The position numbers were made by a program, and so were the translations under genes. This document shows positions 1 through 6,502 of a stretch of DNA of 9,209 nucleotides, piece after piece. This DNA comes from Pseudomonadota bacterium (GTDB taxonomy: Bacteria; Pseudomonadota; Alphaproteobacteria; Rhodobacterales; Rhodobacteraceae). The first letter of the stretch is position 1. Each line of letters begins with the position of its first letter. The notes under the pieces were generated by a model. That model saw nothing but the letters and a program-made list of their open reading frames with translations. It ran no database searches and was not told where the DNA came from. The DNA is taken from contig JACZTQ010000117.1 of assembly GCA_022573605.1 (NCBI GenBank), positions 1 to 9,209 of the forward strand. Direction: 5' to 3'.

Positions 1-1
1 G

Positions 2-73
2 CTCGCGGTCGCCACCGGCGACAATGTGCGCGAGCCGCAGAACCGCCGGGTCGAGATCACGCTCTCGAACTGA
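2..73 (+). CDS. OmpA/MotB-family protein, C-terminal end only
   Basis: Only the last 23 residues and the TGA stop are in the window; the gene begins to the left. The visible tail, TGDNVREPQNRRVEITLSN, matches the end of the OmpA C-terminal (peptidoglycan-binding) domain, whose conserved N-R-R-V-E segment packs against diaminopimelate in the cell wall. It is therefore probably an outer-membrane lipoprotein or porin anchored to peptidoglycan. A strong terminator follows 21 bases after the stop, so this transcript ends before the sulfatase genes. The family call rests on a short but characteristic motif. Which OmpA-like protein it is cannot be told. Confidence 0.75.
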   Translation, partial: LAVATGDNVREPQNRRVEITLSN

Positions 74-94
74 GCCGCGGCGCATTGAATCAGA

Positions 95-130
95 CCGCCC
101 CGCGCACCATCTGTGCGGGGCGGTTTTTTT
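95..130 (+). terminator. Intrinsic terminator after the OmpA-type gene
   Basis: CCGCCCCGC at 95-103 pairs perfectly with GCGGGGCGG at 115-123, and seven T follow directly at 124-130. A slightly different fold adds GCAC/GTGC (104-107 with 113-116) above a two-base bulge. GC-rich stem plus T-run is a textbook rho-independent terminator, and it isolates the OmpA transcript from the sulfatase group. Confidence 0.93.
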
Positions 131-398
131 GCTGGCGTGTAAGTGGCGAATACCGAAGCCCGGCGATCGGAGCCTATCGCGGCAGACCCCTCCCCAACCC
201 CATCTGCGACGCTTGCGCGGCCGCATCCGCGGCCACGGTCCCTTGCGAGCCTTCCGGGGGAGGGGCTTCAAGCCCCCGGAATGCGCCCCTCCCCATGATT
301 GTCGCGATATGGACATCATGATACCCGAGGGGGTCATAAGTTGACCGCCAAGGTAAGGATGCGCCTCCGAATTTGTCGCACTACAAGTCAGGGAGAAT
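131..398 (+). other. Gene-free leader upstream of the sulfatase gene
   Basis: No convincing gene lies here. The reading frames in it are arginine/proline-rich noise without ribosome binding sites. It must hold the promoter of the sulfatase group, but I find no clear -35/-10 pair. It has overlapping base-pairing options: CCCCTCCCC (187-195) and GCCCCTCCCC (285-294) can each pair with GGGGAGGGG (257-265), while TTCCGGGGG (252-260) pairs with CCCCCGGAA (273-281). CATGAT (294-299) and ATCATG (315-320) form a 6-bp inverted repeat that could be an operator. The Shine-Dalgarno GGGAG at 391-395 belongs to the next gene. Confidence 0.5.
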
Positions 399-1991
399 AT
401 GATGAGACTTGCAATCAACTCAAACGTTACGGCTTTGCGGCGTGTAGCCGCGCCGGTGCTCGCGGCGCTCTCGCTTCTGGTAGCCGCCCCGGCATCGGCC
501 CAGACCGACAAGCCGCTCAACTTCCTGATTATCTGGGGCGACGACATCGGGGTCTGGAACATCAGCGCCTACAATCGGGGCATGATGGGCTATCAGACGC
601 CCAATATCGACCGCATCGCCAGGGAGGGGATGCTCTTCACCGATGCCTATGGCGAGCAGTCCTGCACCGCCGGCCGGGCTGCGTTCATCACCGGGCAGAG
701 CCCGTTTCGCACCGGCCTGACCAAGGTCGGCCTGCCGGGCTCCGATCTCGGCTTGCGGGTGGAAGATCCGACCATCGCGGAATATCTCAAGTCGAAGGGC
801 TACATGACCGGGCAATTTGGCAAGAACCACCTCGGCGACCTCGACTCGATGCTTCCGACCAACAATGGCTTCGACGAGTTCTTCGGCAGCCTCTACCACC
901 TGAACGCCGAGGAGGAGCCCGAGCACGTGGACTATCCGCATGACGTGGTGCTGGCCGACGGGCAGACATTCCTGGAGAAGTTCGGCCCGCGCGGCGTGCT
1001 CCACACCTTCTCTGATGGTCGGATCGAGAACACCGGCGCGCTGACCAAGAAGCGCATGGAGACGGTGGACGAGGAGTTTCTCGCGGCGGCGCTCGACTTC
1101 ATGGAGCGGGCCAATACCCAGGGCACACCCTTCTTCCTGTGGTTCAACTCCACCCGCATGCATGTCTGGACGCACCTGAAGGAAGAGAGCGTCGGCGTCA
1201 CCGGCCTCGGCGTCTTTGCCGACGGCATGGTTGAGCATGACGGCCATGTGGGCGTGCTGCTCGACAAACTCGACGAGCTCGGCATCGCCGACAACACGGT
1301 GGTGATGTATTCGTCCGATAACGGCGCCGAGGTGTTCACCTGGCCCGACGGCGGCACCACGCCGTTCCGGGGCGAGAAGAACGACAACTGGGAAGGCGGC
1401 TACCGCGTGCCCTTGTTCGTCAAATGGCCGGGGGTGATCGAACCGGGCTCGGTTTCCAACGACATCATCAGCCACACCGACTGGTTTCCGACCATCGCCG
1501 CCGCGCTCGGCGACGACGACCTGAAAGAGCGGATGATGGAAGGGCCGGTGTTCGGCGAGGACAACACCAAGGTGCACCTCGACGGCTACAACTTCCTGCC
1601 GCGCTGGAAGGGCGAGGCCGAGGAAGGGCCGCGCCGGGAGTTCTTCTACTTCTCCGATGGCGGCGACCTGCTGAACCTGCGTTACAACCGATGGAAGATC
1701 GTGTTCGCCGAGCAGCGCGCGGAAGGTTTTGACGTCTGGCAGGAACCGTTCACCTTCCTGCGGCTGCCGAAGATCTTCGACCTTCGCGCCGATCCGTTCG
1801 AGCGGGCCGATCATGAAGCGATCGGCTATGCGAAGTGGCGTCTCGAACGGACCTACCTGTTGGTTCCGGCGGTGGCCATCGTGGCGAAGTTCCTCGGAAC
1901 CTTCAAGGAATTCCCGCCGCGGCAGACCCCGGCCAGCTTCTCGATCGACCAGGTGATGGAGAAGATGACGGCGCCCGCCGGTCAGAACTGA
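399..1991 (+). CDS. Exported sulfatase (formylglycine-type arylsulfatase family)
   Basis: 530 residues, the usual size for alkaline-phosphatase-fold sulfatases, which hydrolyse sulfate (sometimes phosphate or phosphonate) esters with a formylglycine nucleophile and a divalent metal. Seen: a Sec signal peptide ending ASA|Q near residue 34; metal-binding GDD at 47-49; C-T-A-G-R at 89-93, where C89 would become formylglycine; GKNHLG at 141-146 (K142, H144); TRMH at 252-255; SDNG at 306-309 (D307, N308); GEK at 324-326; and the C-terminal LRYNRWK and DLRADPFERA blocks. The motif has Ala where most sulfatases have Pro. Two ATGs stand in tandem; with GGGAG at 391-395, the second (402) is better spaced at six bases, so the protein may be one residue shorter. 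It is first of three co-directional exported genes. No formylglycine-generating enzyme is in view. The substrate cannot be read from sequence. Confidence 0.93.
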   Translation: MMRLAINSNVTALRRVAAPVLAALSLLVAAPASAQTDKPLNFLIIWGDDIGVWNISAYNRGMMGYQTPNIDRIAREGMLFTDAYGEQSCTAGRAAFITGQSPFRTGLTKVGLPGSDLGLRVEDPTIAEYLKSKGYMTGQFGKNHLGDLDSMLPTNNGFDEFFGSLYHLNAEEEPEHVDYPHDVVLADGQTFLEKFGPRGVLHTFSDGRIENTGALTKKRMETVDEEFLAAALDFMERANTQGTPFFLWFNSTRMHVWTHLKEESVGVTGLGVFADGMVEHDGHVGVLLDKLDELGIADNTVVMYSSDNGAEVFTWPDGGTTPFRGEKNDNWEGGYRVPLFVKWPGVIEPGSVSNDIISHTDWFPTIAAALGDDDLKERMMEGPVFGEDNTKVHLDGYNFLPRWKGEAEEGPRREFFYFSDGGDLLNLRYNRWKIVFAEQRAEGFDVWQEPFTFLRLPKIFDLRADPFERADHEAIGYAKWRLERTYLLVPAVAIVAKFLGTFKEFPPRQTPASFSIDQVMEKMTAPAGQN

Positions 1992-2005
1992 TCGTCAAGA
2001 GCCGG

Positions 2006-2035
2006 CGCGGCCGCTTCCCGAGGGGGGCGGCCGCG
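2006..2035 (+). repeat. Intercistronic hairpin, sulfatase to HAD gene
   Basis: CGCGGCCGC at 2006-2014 pairs perfectly with GCGGCCGCG at 2027-2035 across a 12-base loop, inside the 68-base gap. All nine pairs are G-C, and no T-run follows, so it is not a standard terminator. It may protect the upstream message from 3' decay or reduce read-through. That role is inference. Confidence 0.55.
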
Positions 2036-2059
2036 TGCCGCGATGGAGAAGTGATCTCG

Positions 2060-3040
2060 ATGAAGAAAATCGCTGTCGCGGCGCTGGCGATGCTCGCCGC
2101 AACCGCAACCGCCTTCGCCGACCCGCTTCCGTCATGGAGCCCGGGCGATGCGAAGGCGCGCATCATCGCTTTTGTGGATGGCGTGACCGATCCGGGCGGC
2201 ACCGATTACGTCACCCCCGCCGAACGGATCGCGGTGTTCGACAACGACGGCACGCTCTGGGCCGAGCAGCCGATGTATTTCCAGTTCATGTTTGCCGTTG
2301 ACCGTATCGCGGATATGGCCGCGGAAGACCCCTCGATCGCCTCCAGCCCGGTACTGAAAGCCGCTGCCGCCGGCGACCTCAAGGGCGCGCTGGCCGGGGG
2401 CAAGAAGGGGCTGCTCGAGATCATTGCCGTGTCGCATTCGGGCCTGACCGTGGCCGAGTTCGACGCCGCCGTCCGCGACTGGCTGGCGACCGCCCGGCAT
2501 CCAACCAAGGACCGGTCCTACACGGATTTGATCTATCAGCCGATGCTGGAGCTTTTGCGCTACCTGCGCGACGAGGGTTTTGCCACCTACATCGTCTCCG
2601 GCGGCGGCATCCATTTCATCCGCGCCTTCGCCGAGGACGCCTATGGCGTGCCGCCCGAGCGGGTGATCGGCAGCGTCGGCGAGACCTCGTTCGAGATCCG
2701 CGACGGCCTACCGGTGATCGTCAAGAACCCGGCGATCGCCTTCATCGACGACAAGGCGGGCAAGCCCGTCGCCATCGACCGGGTCATCGGGCGGCGTCCG
2801 ATCTTCGCCGGCGGCAACTCGGATGGCGATCTGCAAATGTTGCAGTGGACCACCGGCGGTCCCGGCCCGCGTTTCGCGCTGATCGTCCACCACACCGATG
2901 CCGGGCGCGAATGGGCCTACGACCGCGACTCGCATATCGGCCGGCTGGACAAGGCGCTGGACGCGGCCGCCGGGAACGGCTGGACCGTGATCGACATGAA
3001 GGCCGACTGGCGCGTGGTCTATCCATTCGAGTTGGAGTGA
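2060..3040 (+). CDS. Exported HAD-superfamily phosphatase (phosphoserine-phosphatase-like)
   Basis: 326 residues from ATG 2060. The open frame extends further upstream, but this start is chosen because GGAGAAG lies at 2045-2051 and a clean signal peptide follows (MKK, hydrophobic stretch, AFA|D near residue 20). HAD motifs are complete: motif I VFDNDGTLW with D61 (nucleophile) and D63; motif II S180 in IVSGGG; motif III Lys, probably K232 in DDKAGKP; motif IV GGNSDGD with D255 and D257. A helical cap lies between about 70 and 160. HAD hydrolases of this type dephosphorylate small molecules with Mg2+; here the work would be periplasmic. It follows the sulfatase by 68 bases on the same strand, suggesting joint expression and consecutive removal of sulfate and phosphate groups, which is inference. 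The substrate is unknown. Confidence 0.9.
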   Translation: MKKIAVAALAMLAATATAFADPLPSWSPGDAKARIIAFVDGVTDPGGTDYVTPAERIAVFDNDGTLWAEQPMYFQFMFAVDRIADMAAEDPSIASSPVLKAAAAGDLKGALAGGKKGLLEIIAVSHSGLTVAEFDAAVRDWLATARHPTKDRSYTDLIYQPMLELLRYLRDEGFATYIVSGGGIHFIRAFAEDAYGVPPERVIGSVGETSFEIRDGLPVIVKNPAIAFIDDKAGKPVAIDRVIGRRPIFAGGNSDGDLQMLQWTTGGPGPRFALIVHHTDAGREWAYDRDSHIGRLDKALDAAAGNGWTVIDMKADWRVVYPFELE

Positions 3041-3059
3041 GACATTGAGCGCGCGTTAA

Positions 3060-3108
3060 CCGGCCCAAGCCGTCCAGGGCCGCATGCATCGGTCGACCAT
3101 TGGGCCGG
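3060..3108 (+). repeat. Inverted repeat between HAD and cytochrome genes
   Basis: CCGGCCCAA (3060-3068) is the exact reverse complement of TTGGGCCGG (3100-3108). The 31-base interval contains the small palindromes ATGCAT and GGTCGACC. It could be an RNA hairpin limiting read-through into the cytochrome gene, or an operator. No T-run follows. Confidence 0.5.
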
Positions 3109-3133
3109 AGACCGTGGTAGAACGGCTGGTGAC

Positions 3134-5086
3134 ATGATGCGTCTTCTTTACCGTCTCCTGGCCATATCCGGCTTTCTTGTCCTCGGCGCGCACCCCGGCG
3201 CGGCCCAGGCCCCCGCGACGGTTCCGGGTTACGTTGGCTCACGGACCTGCGCCGCCTGCCACGCGAGCGAGGCGCGGGCATGGACCGGTTCGCATCACGC
3301 CTGGGCCTGGACGCAGCCCGGCGAGGCGACGGTGCTGGGCGATTTCGATGACGTGGTTTTCGAGCGCAACGGCGTCACCACGCGCTTTTTCCGCCGCGAC
3401 GGCGCTTATCTCGTCGAGACGGAGGGGGCGGACGGCGCGATGCGCGCCTTCGAGGTGACCGGCGTCGCCGGCGTGGCGCCGCTCCAGCAGTATCTTCTCG
3501 CCACCGGGGCAGGCCGCCTTCAGGCCTTCGATATCGTCTGGGATGTCGAGGGCGAGCGCTGGTACCATCTCTATCCCGATCAGGACCTGCCGCCGGGCGA
3601 CGGGCTCCACTGGACCGGTCCCTACAAGAACTGGAACGCCCGCTGCGCCGAATGCCACGCCACCGGCTTTCTCAAGAACTACGATGCCGGCGCCCGCGGC
3701 TATGACAGCCGGCAGGCCGAGACCGGGGTCGGTTGCGAAGCCTGCCACGGACCCGGATCGGCGCATCTGGCCTGGGCGAAGGCGCCGCAAGGATATGACC
3801 CCGCCGCTTGGCCGGGCTCGACTGCGAAGGGTTTCACCATCGGCTTTGGCGCCGGGTCTCCCGAGACCGAGATCGAGCAGTGCGCGGGCTGCCACTCCCG
3901 GCGCGAGCCGTTCGGCGACGGCAATCCCCTGCCCGGGACGGCCTTCCACGACGCCTACCGGCTCGCGCTCTTGCGCGCGGACCTCTATCACCCGGACGGG
4001 ACGATCAAGGACGAGGTCTACGTCTACGGCTCGTTCCTTCAGTCCAGGATGTCTGCGAACGGGGTGCGCTGTTCGGACTGCCACGACCCGCACACGGCCG
4101 GCCTGAAGGCAGAGGGGAGCGCTGTTTGCGCGCAATGCCATTCCCCGGCGGGAAACCAGCGTTTTCCAACCCTGCGGCTGGCGGATTACGACGATCCCTC
4201 GCACCATTTTCACCCGAAAGACTCAGCGGGCGCGCAGTGCGTGGGCTGCCACATGATCGAGCGGACCTACATGGGCATCGACGGCCGCCGCGACCACAGC
4301 TTCCGCATCCCGCGGCCGGACCTGTTCCTGGCGACCGGCGCGCCAAACGCCTGCACCGATTGCCACGCCGAGCGCAACGCGGCCTGGGCGGCCGCCGAGA
4401 TCGCGCAACGGTTTCCCGACAGCGACCGGCGCGGCCCGCATTTCTCGCGGACCTTCGCCGCCGCGCGGCACGATCCGGCCGCCAGCGCCGAAAACCTGCT
4501 GGGCATCGCCGAACGTGACGGCCTGCCCGGCCTGATCCGCGCCTCGGCGCTCGACCTGCTTCGGCCCGTTGCCGATGCGGCGATTGCCGCTCGCGCGGCG
4601 CCCCTGATCGGCGACGACGACCCGCTGGTGCGCGCGGCGGCGATCGCGCTTCAGCGCGGTGCGCCGCCGATGGACCGCGTCCAGCGCCTGGTCCCCGCCT
4701 TCGAGGACCCGGCGCGGTCGGTCCGCATCGCGGCGGCGCGCGCCTTCCTCGATGCGCCGGTTGCCCGTCTGCCGGCCCGGATCTCCGAGGCGGCCCGGAA
4801 TGCCGCGGGCGAGTGGCGCGCCTCGCTCCTCGCCAAGACTGATTTCCCGGAGACGCAAATGGCGATCGGCGGCGCCGCCCTGGTCCTGCGCAACCCCCGC
4901 GCGGCGGAGCAAGCTTTTCGCGAGACCGTCCGTCTCGATCCGCAGCGGGTCGAGGCCTGGGCGATGATTGTCCGCATCCTCGCCGCGACCGGCGATCGGG
5001 ACGGCGCGCGAGTGGCTCTGGACGATGCACTCGCGGCCAATCCGTCCAGCGAAGTGCTTCAGTCGCTTCGTGGGGAGGCTGAATAG
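3134..5086 (+). CDS. Octaheme c-type cytochrome with HEAT/TPR-like C-terminus
   Basis: 650 residues. The signal peptide ends near GAAQA (about residue 26). Eight CxxCH covalent heme sites start at residues 39, 171, 201, 250, 313, 332, 369 and 407. Extra His residues such as SHH near 53-55 and DPSHHFH at 354-360 could be distal heme ligands. The heme part resembles the cytochrome c554 / multiheme cytochrome group. After the last heme come HEAT-like helices (about 490-545, e.g. DDDPLVRAAAIAL) and a TPR-like pair (about 575-645, e.g. AAEQAFRETVRLDP). It should be a periplasmic electron-transfer or redox protein with a protein-binding tail; the reaction is unknown. Start: tandem ATGs at 3134 and 3137 with only a weak GGTGA ahead, so translation may depend on the HAD gene upstream. 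No terminator is evident after it. Confidence 0.92.
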   Translation: MMRLLYRLLAISGFLVLGAHPGAAQAPATVPGYVGSRTCAACHASEARAWTGSHHAWAWTQPGEATVLGDFDDVVFERNGVTTRFFRRDGAYLVETEGADGAMRAFEVTGVAGVAPLQQYLLATGAGRLQAFDIVWDVEGERWYHLYPDQDLPPGDGLHWTGPYKNWNARCAECHATGFLKNYDAGARGYDSRQAETGVGCEACHGPGSAHLAWAKAPQGYDPAAWPGSTAKGFTIGFGAGSPETEIEQCAGCHSRREPFGDGNPLPGTAFHDAYRLALLRADLYHPDGTIKDEVYVYGSFLQSRMSANGVRCSDCHDPHTAGLKAEGSAVCAQCHSPAGNQRFPTLRLADYDDPSHHFHPKDSAGAQCVGCHMIERTYMGIDGRRDHSFRIPRPDLFLATGAPNACTDCHAERNAAWAAAEIAQRFPDSDRRGPHFSRTFAAARHDPAASAENLLGIAERDGLPGLIRASALDLLRPVADAAIAARAAPLIGDDDPLVRAAAIALQRGAPPMDRVQRLVPAFEDPARSVRIAAARAFLDAPVARLPARISEAARNAAGEWRASLLAKTDFPETQMAIGGAALVLRNPRAAEQAFRETVRLDPQRVEAWAMIVRILAATGDRDGARVALDDALAANPSSEVLQSLRGEAE

Positions 5087-5483
5087 TGTGAACGGACGCT
5101 GAAGCGCAACCAGGTCGAGAGTTCGCATCGGGTCAAACTCGGCAGAATGTCGTGGTGCGGTCGAATGTCGGCTCGGCGCGGATCAGCGGGCATTCCCGAG
5201 CTCTCCGTGAACGTCGCCTTTGGGGCTGAAGCGTGCATTGCCGGAATCGTCAGTGGCAAGCTCGGACCGTCGATTTTGCGGCAGGATCACTCAGATTTGA
5301 AGGCCGCCATTCCACCCGAAGGCAGACATCGGGCTGCATGAAGCATTCAGTGCCAGCCTGAAAACGGGGGCTATGTCGCCCTATGGCACAACCCGGACGC
5401 TCAGCACCTTGCCGTTCTAGGTCCGCTCACCGCCGCATTGCCGACGCTCGGACCTGAATGTCGGCTTCGCGTTCGTCGATAAC
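5087..5483. other. Gene-free spacer with degenerate short repeats
   Basis: About 400 bases between two convergent groups. I see no supported gene: the one mid-sized frame (5147-5341, +) has no ribosome binding site and resembles no family. The stretch repeats a motif close to GAAYGTCGSCTT: GAATGTCGTGG at 5145-5155, GAATGTCGGCT at 5163-5173, GAACGTCGCCTT at 5209-5220 and GAATGTCGGCTT at 5456-5467. GCCGAC (5440-5445) and GTCGGC (5460-5465) form a small inverted repeat. It looks like decayed or interspersed non-coding repeat DNA. The left limit of the mobile element may lie here, but no copy of the right-hand att sequence is present. Confidence 0.4.
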
Positions 5484-6056
5484 CTAGCCCTCCCCCGCCC
5501 CGTCGCCCCGCCCCACCCGAACAATGCTCCCCGCCCTGAGCACGAGCTTGCCTGCCTCGGCCCGCCCGCCAACCTGACACGTCGCCAATCGGATCGTCTT
5601 GACCCCGGCGCTGTCGAGAAGGAGCAGCGACTTCTCGGTGACGCCGCGCACAACGGTCCAGTGGCACCCCCACTCGCGGACCTCGAGGATGACGGCGGTG
5701 CCGTCGCGGGCCATCCGAGCGATCTCCTTGACCGTCGCGGCGAGGCTCATCGCCTTTCGCCCGCTAAAGGGGCGCCGGACGTCGACGTCGATTTGGCACT
5801 CCTCCCGAAGGTACCGGACGGCATGCTTGGCGAGCTGCCACTCGAGCCCCGCTTCGATGCCATCGGTCACCGCGTCGTGAAGGTCGCCCAGGCGGGCGAG
5901 CTCCTCGGTAAGAGTGGCGTACAGGGCGAGCGCGTCGTCGCGCGTTAACCGGTCCTCAGGCGCGAGCGCCAGCCGCACGGCATTGACGATGGCGTAGACG
6001 CCGCAAAGGCTGTCGAGCCCGCCCTGGCGCAGGGGTTTGATCAGGTTCCTGGACAT
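5484..6056 (-). CDS. Unrecognised small protein with papain-fold peptidase signature
   Basis: 190 residues from ATG 6056. This start is preferred over an in-frame TTG at 6068 because GAGG stands six bases ahead of it. I do not recognise a named family. The layout fits a papain-fold cysteine peptidase or transglutaminase-like enzyme: RQGGLDSLCGVYA with Q11 (oxyanion hole) and C18 (nucleophile) at the N-terminal end of a predicted helix, H132 in WGCHWTVV, and D148 in LLLLDSAG. The His-to-Asp interval is 16, the same as His159 to Asn175 in papain. No signal peptide is seen, so it is probably cytoplasmic; the tail is Gly-rich. It is the last gene of the leftward group, starting 9 bases after the DUF3768 stop, which suggests coupled expression. 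The proteolytic role is inferred from motifs only. A toxin, defence or maturation role is possible but unsupported. Confidence 0.75.
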   Translation of the reverse strand: MSRNLIKPLRQGGLDSLCGVYAIVNAVRLALAPEDRLTRDDALALYATLTEELARLGDLHDAVTDGIEAGLEWQLAKHAVRYLREECQIDVDVRRPFSGRKAMSLAATVKEIARMARDGTAVILEVREWGCHWTVVRGVTEKSLLLLDSAGVKTIRLATCQVGGRAEAGKLVLRAGSIVRVGRGDGAGEG

Positions 6057-6064
6057 GGGCGGCC

Positions 6065-6468
6065 TCAATACTCATGGCTCAGCATGACGGTGAGAACGCG
6101 CCGCGTCTTCGCCGGATCAGCCGGGTCTTCCGATAGCCAGGTCAGCGTCGGGTCGTAGTAGTCGATCTTCCAGAGGATGCGGTGGCCCTCGACCACCAGG
6201 CCGGCGCCGTCGTGCTCGCCGTAAGGGTCGTTGTCTGGGCCGAAGGCCTCGAAGGTGGCGACCGCCAGCATGAGGCGGCTGAGCAGCCGCTCGTCGAGCC
6301 CTGATGTCACCGTGATGGCGCCGCCCTGGCCGGTGCGCCGCAGCCGGTCGTTGAGCCGGCGGATGCGCTCGGTCTTGCGGGCGATCGCGTCGTCGCCGCC
6401 GTTGTCGTTCGCGCTATCGTCGTTCGTGGTTTGCGCTTCGTGCTTCTCGGCATCGGTCTGCCTCGCAT
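6065..6468 (-). CDS. DUF3768 domain protein, start-proximal frameshift
   Basis: The C-terminal block DNDPYGEHDG...WKIDYYDPTL...SEDPADPAKTRRVLTVML...EY is the hallmark of DUF3768, a small family of unknown function found on alphaproteobacterial plasmids and islands. The coding frame with family character (ARKTERIRRLNDRLRRTG, then TVTSGLDERL) extends well upstream of the first usable in-frame start, GTG at 6310, but contains no ATG, GTG or TTG there. An ATG at 6468 with a good GAAAGGA ribosome binding site is one frame off: the DNA reads ATGCGAGG, and one extra G (ATGGCGAGG) would restore a continuous 134-residue protein beginning MARQTDAEKHEAQ. So this copy is either broken by a 1-base deletion, translated only as an 81-residue fragment from GTG 6310, or affected by a sequencing error. 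It sits 34 bases after the short recombinase and directly before the peptidase-like gene. Confidence 0.8.
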
Positions 6469-6502
6469 GGTCCTTTCGGTGATCGGGAGGGGGGATGCGC
6501 CG

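Noticed and set aside
341..374. TTGACC at 341-346 as a sulfatase promoter -35
   Set aside because: No acceptable -10 lies 16-18 bases downstream; the nearest AT-rich hexamer is too far.
420..1814. Long open frame (464 codons) on the minus strand opposite the sulfatase
   Set aside because: It lies entirely antisense to a gene with all sulfatase motifs, and its protein has no recognisable domain. Long antisense frames are common in high-GC genes.
3239..5128. Several open frames of 300 codons or more antisense to the cytochrome gene
   Set aside because: The eight CxxCH sites and signal peptide on the plus strand settle the coding strand. The antisense products are Arg/Pro/Gly-rich and featureless.
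5182..5190. ATCAGCGGG matching part of the att core (8606-8614), a possible left att site
   Set aside because: Only nine bases match, with no T-arm or acceptor sequence around them. A match this short is plausible by chance in 400 bases.
5147..5341. 64-codon plus-strand frame in the spacer after the cytochrome
   Set aside because: No ribosome binding site, no family resemblance, and it overlaps the degenerate repeats.
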